This document shows positions 58,860 to 64,000 of a stretch of DNA of 64,000 nt, piece by piece. Position numbers and translations under genes: made by a program. The notes beneath the pieces are model-generated. The model was given only the letters and a program-made list of their open reading frames with translations, searched no databases and had not been told where the DNA came from. The stretch is from Armillaria gallica. Taxonomy: Eukaryota; Basidiomycota; Agaricomycetes; Agaricales; Physalacriaceae. Position 1 is the first letter of the stretch, and the number at the start of each line of letters is the position of its first letter. The stretch lies in NCBI GenBank assembly GCA_037576215.1, contig JBANDB010000004.1:7130001-7194000 (forward strand), read 5' to 3'.

Positions 58860-59003
58860 GGTGCGAGGTATCGCTTGTCGATCTCCTGCCAGGTGGATAG
58901 ATGGGCTGGGTGAGAGGGTCCAGCAACTGGTTCCTCAATTGTTGGTACAGGCTCAGCCTTAGCGGTCAATAGTATATATCAAAGCTTGTCAATTGACTGG
59001 TCA
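58860..59003 (-). pseudogene. 5' end of the minus-strand gag
   Basis: Reads LTAKAEPVPTIEEPVAGPSH then LSTWQEIDKRYLAP, which joins ..RLNRFGET at 55,510 once LTRs C and D are removed. The outermost bases (58,976-59,003) are the start of the palindrome arm. Confidence 0.55.
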
Positions 59004-59349
59004 CGTAAATAAAGCAATTCTGCCACTGTGACTAGAGCAGGATATTGTCACACCCTCACCTTTGATGGCTGTTGCACTGCCACCTCCCTCTCTGCTCACT
59101 GTCAGGGTCCTCCAACCTCCCTCCCATTGTTGTGGTTTTTTTTCTTTTTGGGAATGTTGCTCCAAATGCCTCCAGAATGTTTGTGGGTCTTATTCCTGCT
59201 CTCCCACTCACTGTTTTGGGCAGAAATTTGAGATTTAAGGTCTTCTAAAAATATATCATGGGTTAGTAAGCTGACCTGCCCCTCCCGAGCCTCTGGAGGC
59301 TGGATTCAGCCTCAGGAGACTGGATGTAGTGTGGCAGTGCAGCCAATTG
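59004..59349 (+). repeat. Left arm of large inverted repeat
   Basis: About 345 bp matching 60,341-60,686 in reverse complement with few mismatches. Mirrored open frames (59,028-59,231 and 60,662-60,459) come from the symmetry, not from genes. Confidence 0.85.
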
Positions 59350-60340
59350 ATGAGATCAGTCATCAGTTTCTGGGTACTGGATGGGCCAGGGGATAGTACT
59401 AGTATATGCATATATATAAATAACATAAAAGCGTCCCATCTGGTGAGGTAGGGAGGCTCTGGGGAGTGGGTAAAAAGGGTAAAATAGTGAAAAATAGTGA
59501 AAAATAGCGGAAAATCGCAGAAAAATCGCCTTTTGGGGGTGCTATGTGCATTGGATCGCTTCAAAAACTTGACCAATGAATTCTCTGACCTTGAAAACCC
59601 CTAAACGGCCCCTCTACAATACATGTGGCGCATTTTATGGCTAGGCATAATCGGGAAAATTAGCTTTTTATGGTGCTGCGTACATCAGATCGCTTTTGCA
59701 ATGTCACCAATCGATTTATACACTATTAAAACCCTAGAATACGTCTTCATATGCTATATATGACCACAGAAATGTGATGAAAAATAGGGGATTGGGGGGG
59801 AAATATGGTTTATTTTGTTTTCTGGCCATCACGTTGGTCTGGGGACATTGCCAATCAATTCCTCGACCTTGAAAACCCCCAAAAAATCTTGGTCTGATAG
59901 TCCCCAGGCCATAGGATGACTAGAACATCGAAATCTGGGGGGTGCTCCTTCTCATTTTCAGAAAGATCTCCTGATATCTCTGCCAATACCTTTCAGATCA
60001 TCCTAATATTTTGTACACACTATTATACAGTATATATCATGTATTCTATACCAGAATTACCTTCCCCAACAATCAGAAATGCGAACTATACAGTATTTCG
60101 CAGATTTTCACTATCACACTTTTCTCCATGTATTCTGAAGGTCTATATTGTGCTCTTGGGGCATTCTGGGGGTTTTCAAGGTCAAAGAATCCATTGGAAA
60201 CAACTCCGAAGTTTTCCAAATCTCAGAAATGTGAGTTTCCATGTATGCTCCTCCTAAACTGGTATATCATTATTGCCATCGTTCCTGAGACCCCATAAAT
60301 GTTACCAAGATTTTTTGGGGGGTTTTCAAGGTCGAGGAAA
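59350..60340. repeat. Central part of the palindrome with nested inverted copies
   Basis: 59,850-59,893 and 60,303-60,346 are near-perfect inverted copies (motif CTCGACCTTGAAAACCCCC). Further copies of TTGAAAACCCC lie near 59,590, and GGGGTTTTCAAGG near 60,170. No coding sequence. Confidence 0.75.
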
Positions 60341-60687
60341 CAATTGGCTGCACTGCCACACTATATCCAGTCTCCTGAGGCTGAATCCAGCCTCCAGGGG
60401 CTCGGGAGGGGCAGGTCAGCTTACTAACCCATGATATATTTTTAGAAGACCTTAAATCTCAAATTTCTGCCCAAAACAGTGAGTGGGAGGGCAGGAATAA
60501 GACCCACAAACATTCTGGAGGCATTTGGAGCAACATTCCCAAAAAGAAAAAAAACCACAACAATGGGAGAGAGGGTGGAGGACCCTGACAGTGAGCAGAG
60601 AGGGAGGTGGCAGTGCAACAGCCATCAAAGGTGAGGGTGTGACAATATTCTGCTCTAGTCACAGTGACAGAATTGCTTTATTTACAT
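60341..60687 (-). repeat. Right arm of large inverted repeat
   Basis: Reverse complement of 59,004-59,349. Its outer continuation (GACCAGTCAATTGAC) lies at 62,080, beyond LTR E, which split the arm. Confidence 0.85.
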
Positions 60688-62075
60688 TGATGAACCTAGA
60701 GACTCCTGCGGGCAGAAAACACAAGACCTGTAACAGCAAGTGTAGTCAAACACAGAATCTGAAGGCAGGTTCTAGCGAGTCTAGTCTTGCACCTCCGTGC
60801 GGTGACTATAGCTTCCTGGTGGTGTAGCAAAGTATTGCTACGCTTTGTTATGATTCTCTGAAGGCTGTTCAGAGGCTCAAGGTATGTATGTGAACTTTCC
60901 TAGAAGGGAAGGGATGTGTAAACGTGGGTGTATGCTGAGTGGGGGCGACCTAGATGCAGCACAAACTATTTGGTGTTGAAATACTGGCTGCGGATTCAGT
61001 TGGGAAACTCTATGTGAGTTAATGAAACTAGTGCTCTAGATGTGAGTGAGGTTTTGTCCAAGATAAAGTACACACAAGCAAGATATAGCTCTAAACAATC
61101 CTAATATCAAGCAAGTCAGTACTAATCTTGAATCGAGTTGAAAGGGCAAGGGTAGCAAACTTTCTCTTCTATGAGAAAGGTAGCTAAAGCCCCAAAGTGT
61201 CTAACTCTATAAGAGTTAAGTGGTGTTGTTTCCTAAGTTTGGAAATGGTAGTACTGGGTTATTAGTGGCTAAAGGGCTTCAATCCTAGCTTCGGATTGCT
61301 CTTTAAAGCGCACAGGTATGCAAGCGAACTTAAAACGTTGAGGATGCTCCACAAGGGTAACCAGTAAAGGTTTCCTAGCGAAGTTTTTGGAGCAGAGGTA
61401 AGCATGCGAAGTTATAGGTAACTGTATTAGCGAAGGGAAAGTTCACTAATTGTTATTTCTCTAATGAACAGTAGAGAAGCAATAACTTTGGGTGTGTGTA
61501 TCGGATCTAGGAGGTGTGTAAGGTAGTGTACTTGTGGGCAAGTAACTCCCTTGGGTTCATCTCCTTCTCCTTCTTCATACTTTTAGTTAGCTACTTTTAT
61601 ACTACTTTGAGAATTACTTGTATGTAAGCTACATTTGTCCTTGCCCTGTTAATTCACAACACAAGCGAACTATTTACTGTGCAATAGAGTATTCTTGTCC
61701 TTTCTTTACTAATGCTGAGTTGAGATCTGTCAGCAGCTGTGCAACTTTAAGAACTATGCAACTGTGCATGGCTGCACATAACTGTGCATGTAGCTTCAGT
61801 TACTGTGCAATGCTGCTGCAATGCAAACTTTCTGTGCATTTACTAAGCCATGAACTGTGCAAAGTAAACAGCCTTGGTAAGGCTTTGACTGCTGCTGACT
61901 GTAGCAAATTATAATAGTTCGCTAACTTGTCATTAGAGTTGCATAATAGGATTCAGGATCAAAGTGCCTGACAATCATGGCTGTGCTTTGATATGGAAGT
62001 TCAGAAGGGGAAGAATATCACTAGATCATTATAGATCCGCGAATTTATGAGTGTACAGAGCCTGGAGGCTCATCA
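60688..62075 (+). mobile_element. Solo LTR E (about 1.39 kb, related type)
   Basis: TGATGAACC..GGAGGCTCATCA. Flanked by ACAT on both sides (60,684-60,687; 62,076-62,079). The uninterrupted opposite arm reads ACGT at this place, so it is a solo LTR and not the 5' LTR of the gag-pol that follows. Confidence 0.75.
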
Positions 62076-62079
62076 ACAT

Positions 62080-64000
62080 GACCAGTCAATTGACTATCTG
62101 GACACATCATTGGAATCAGTCAATTGACAGGCTTTGATGTATGTATGTGCCTGCTACAGGTGTGGTGGAAACACCAGCAACACAACCAGCTAAACAACTG
62201 GCAAGTAGCTCATCATGAGTGAAAGCATCAGTTGAAAAATCACCCACCATAGTGACACCCTCCATAATGCCTAGAGCGGGAGGGGCAGGGCAACAGGGCC
62301 AAACCCCTGGCTCTGAAAAAGCAGTGCCATGGAGCTCCAGCCTTGCTGGTAGTATAGAGGGAATAGCTACAGCAAAACCTCCTCTGGGAACGGCAAGAAC
62401 TGCCTCAGGAGAAGAGTCAAAATCTCCTTCATGGCAGGAGGCTCTTTGTCAGCCCATGAACTCAAAAGGCACTGTGCACAAGACCCCTACTGACAGGAAC
62501 AAGGGTGCCAGAATAGAGGGCAGCAGGCACCCAAACGTAACCATGGTGGAGATTCCAGATGAGAAAGATGACACTAGCTTCCAAAAATGGGAAGGCACTA
62601 ACCAGTTCTTCCCTGTAGCTCCCGAGGTGACCCAGCCAACAGTAGCCAAGTCTCCCGACTTCGGTGCGAAGGCTGAGAAGGTCCCACACCAGTGGTTGAA
62701 ACCATTCCAAACCGAATGGACCTGGAGAGCAGTAAAGGAAGAAGACAATAGCAGAGCAAAGGTGATACTCAACAACTGGATACACCGGAAATGAGCAGAG
62801 GAAGTGGTGGACGAAGTACTAGAAGGACTTTGAAAGGCAGAAAGAGAAAAAGCACTGGAGTGGCTGGATGAACTTTGGCGATCACGGCAGTACATGCGGA
62901 AACAGAGTAGCGGGGGAAAGGACTTGTGCACCAAGGTGCAATTACAAGTACTGGCAAGCCACTTCCAAGTCACAGGACACATGCTGGTAGACTCGGGATG
63001 CATGGGAAGCACCATCAATAAGGCATTCATTGAAAAACATTGTCTACTCACTCGAGCAGTGGCTGCACCCATCCCCGTGTACAATGCAGACGGGACCCAC
63101 AACGCTGGAGGGTCAATCACTGACTACGTAGAGCTTTGAATGACTATCGGAGATCACACTGAATGCATTGACCTAGCGGTCATGGACCTAGGAACCCAGG
63201 ACATTTTCTTCAGGCACAATTGGCTGGCGTGACATAACCCAATGATCAACTGGAAAACAGGGAAATTCATTTTTGCCAGATGCCATTGTCAGAAGATGAC
63301 ATTCATTCTACCCGACGCAGACCTGACTGACAGGTGGGACAAAGAGTTGGAGGAGGGAGAAACCATTTTGGCTGTCGAATTCGACACAGCCATCTGAATC
63401 AGGGCACAGCACCATGCCAATGAGCTTGCAGCCCAAGCCAACGTGGAGAAGGCAGCCAAAATGTTTGAAGAGATGGTTCTGGAGTGGTGCAGGGACTTTA
63501 AAGACTTGTTCGACAAGGAACAATTCAATGAACTTCCAAAAGAAAAGCCTTGGGACCATGCGATCGAGTTAATCCCAAATGTGAATGCCAACCTTGATTG
63601 CAAAGTCTACCCCCTCAACCAAGTGGAACAAGAGGAGCTCAACAAGTTCTTGGACAAGAACCTTGCCAGTGGATGAATTCGACTATCCAAATCTCCCATG
63701 GCTTCGCCATTCTTCTTTGTCAAGAAAAAGGACAGAAAATTGCGCCCTGTACAGGACTACCAGAAGCTCAACGAGATGACAATCAAAAACTGGTATCCAT
63801 TGCTGCTAATCTCCGAGCTGATGGACAAATTAAGAGGCGCAAAATATTTCTTGAAATTGGACATCCACTGGGGATATAACAACATACACATCAAAAGTGG
63901 TGATGAGTGAAAGGTGGCCTTCTGAACCAACCATGGCCTGTTCGAGCCAACAGTGATGTTTTTCAGCCTTACCAACACCCCCACCACCTTCCAATGGATG
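62080..64000 (+). pseudogene. Ty3/Gypsy gag-pol (5' part), broken only by TGA codons
   Basis: One continuous frame from about 62,130 to the window end. It holds a gag-like region, an aspartic protease (LVDSGCMGSTIN at about 62,990, DIFF..NWLA near 63,210) and the start of reverse transcriptase ([27 protein letters not shown], then [17 protein letters not shown]). Stops in frame: 62,216, 62,792, 62,831, 63,137, 63,230, 63,395, 63,674, 63,908 and 63,923; all are TGA, with no frameshift seen. Several sit where the family has Arg (for example ASG-TGA-IR before [10 protein letters not shown]). No intact protein is possible by standard decoding. The 3' part lies outside the window. Confidence 0.75.

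Noticed and set aside
59028..60662. Two mirrored 67-codon open frames
   Set aside because: They lie in the arms of the inverted repeat and mirror each other only because of the symmetry; no protein motif.
60688..64000. LTR E as the 5' LTR of the gag-pol to its right
   Set aside because: LTR E is flanked by ACAT on both sides and splits a palindrome arm, so it is a later solo LTR insertion.

Overview
The window looks like nuclear DNA of a basidiomycete fungus, most likely an Agaricomycete. Genes have many short GT..AG introns. The recognisable families are typical of that group: GH76-like secreted glycosidase proteins, F-box proteins, a HET-domain protein, DUF4436 membrane proteins, a seven-helix membrane family, and Ty3/Gypsy retroelements. 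No rRNA, CRISPR array or bacterial-type operon was seen. All families were recognised by eye from motifs; no search was run.

Layout. (1) About 1-9,740 and 9,978-16,760 are two copies of one segmental duplication on the minus strand: a GH76-like gene, then a spacer, a cluster of tRNA-like elements, and a broken F-box gene. (2) 16.76-21.9 kb holds a hAT transposase tail, a frameshifted HET-domain gene, an F-box remnant and a 511-bp TA-flanked MITE. (3) 23.4-27.0 and 37.6-41.2 kb are further copies of the tRNA-like plus F-box cassette; a fifth F-box copy lies at 33.9-35.3 kb, with its flank (35.4-36.7 kb) repeated at 41.2-42.5 kb. (4) 27.2-31.85 kb holds a divergent pair of DUF4436-type genes. 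(5) 37.1 kb holds a truncated alpha/beta-hydrolase. (6) 43.1-47.6 kb is a tandem pair of seven-helix membrane genes with duplicated promoters. (7) 47.6-64 kb is a nest of LTR retrotransposons: five LTRs of one type inserted into older Gypsy sequence, a second LTR-like insert packed with ACTAGT, a large palindrome, and a gag-pol region broken only by TGA codons.

The genes most likely to be functional are GH76 copy 2, the two DUF4436 genes and the second seven-helix gene. The F-box copies each carry visible lesions. Most of the rest is duplicated or transposon-derived.

The two least expected signals are these. First, repeated clusters of 57-65 nt minus-strand elements have a T-arm/B-box and paired ends with compensatory changes, but no full tRNA cloverleaf. 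Second, five independent LTR insertions all have 4-bp target duplications centred on CpG (ACGN on one strand), with several duplications now decayed at that CpG.
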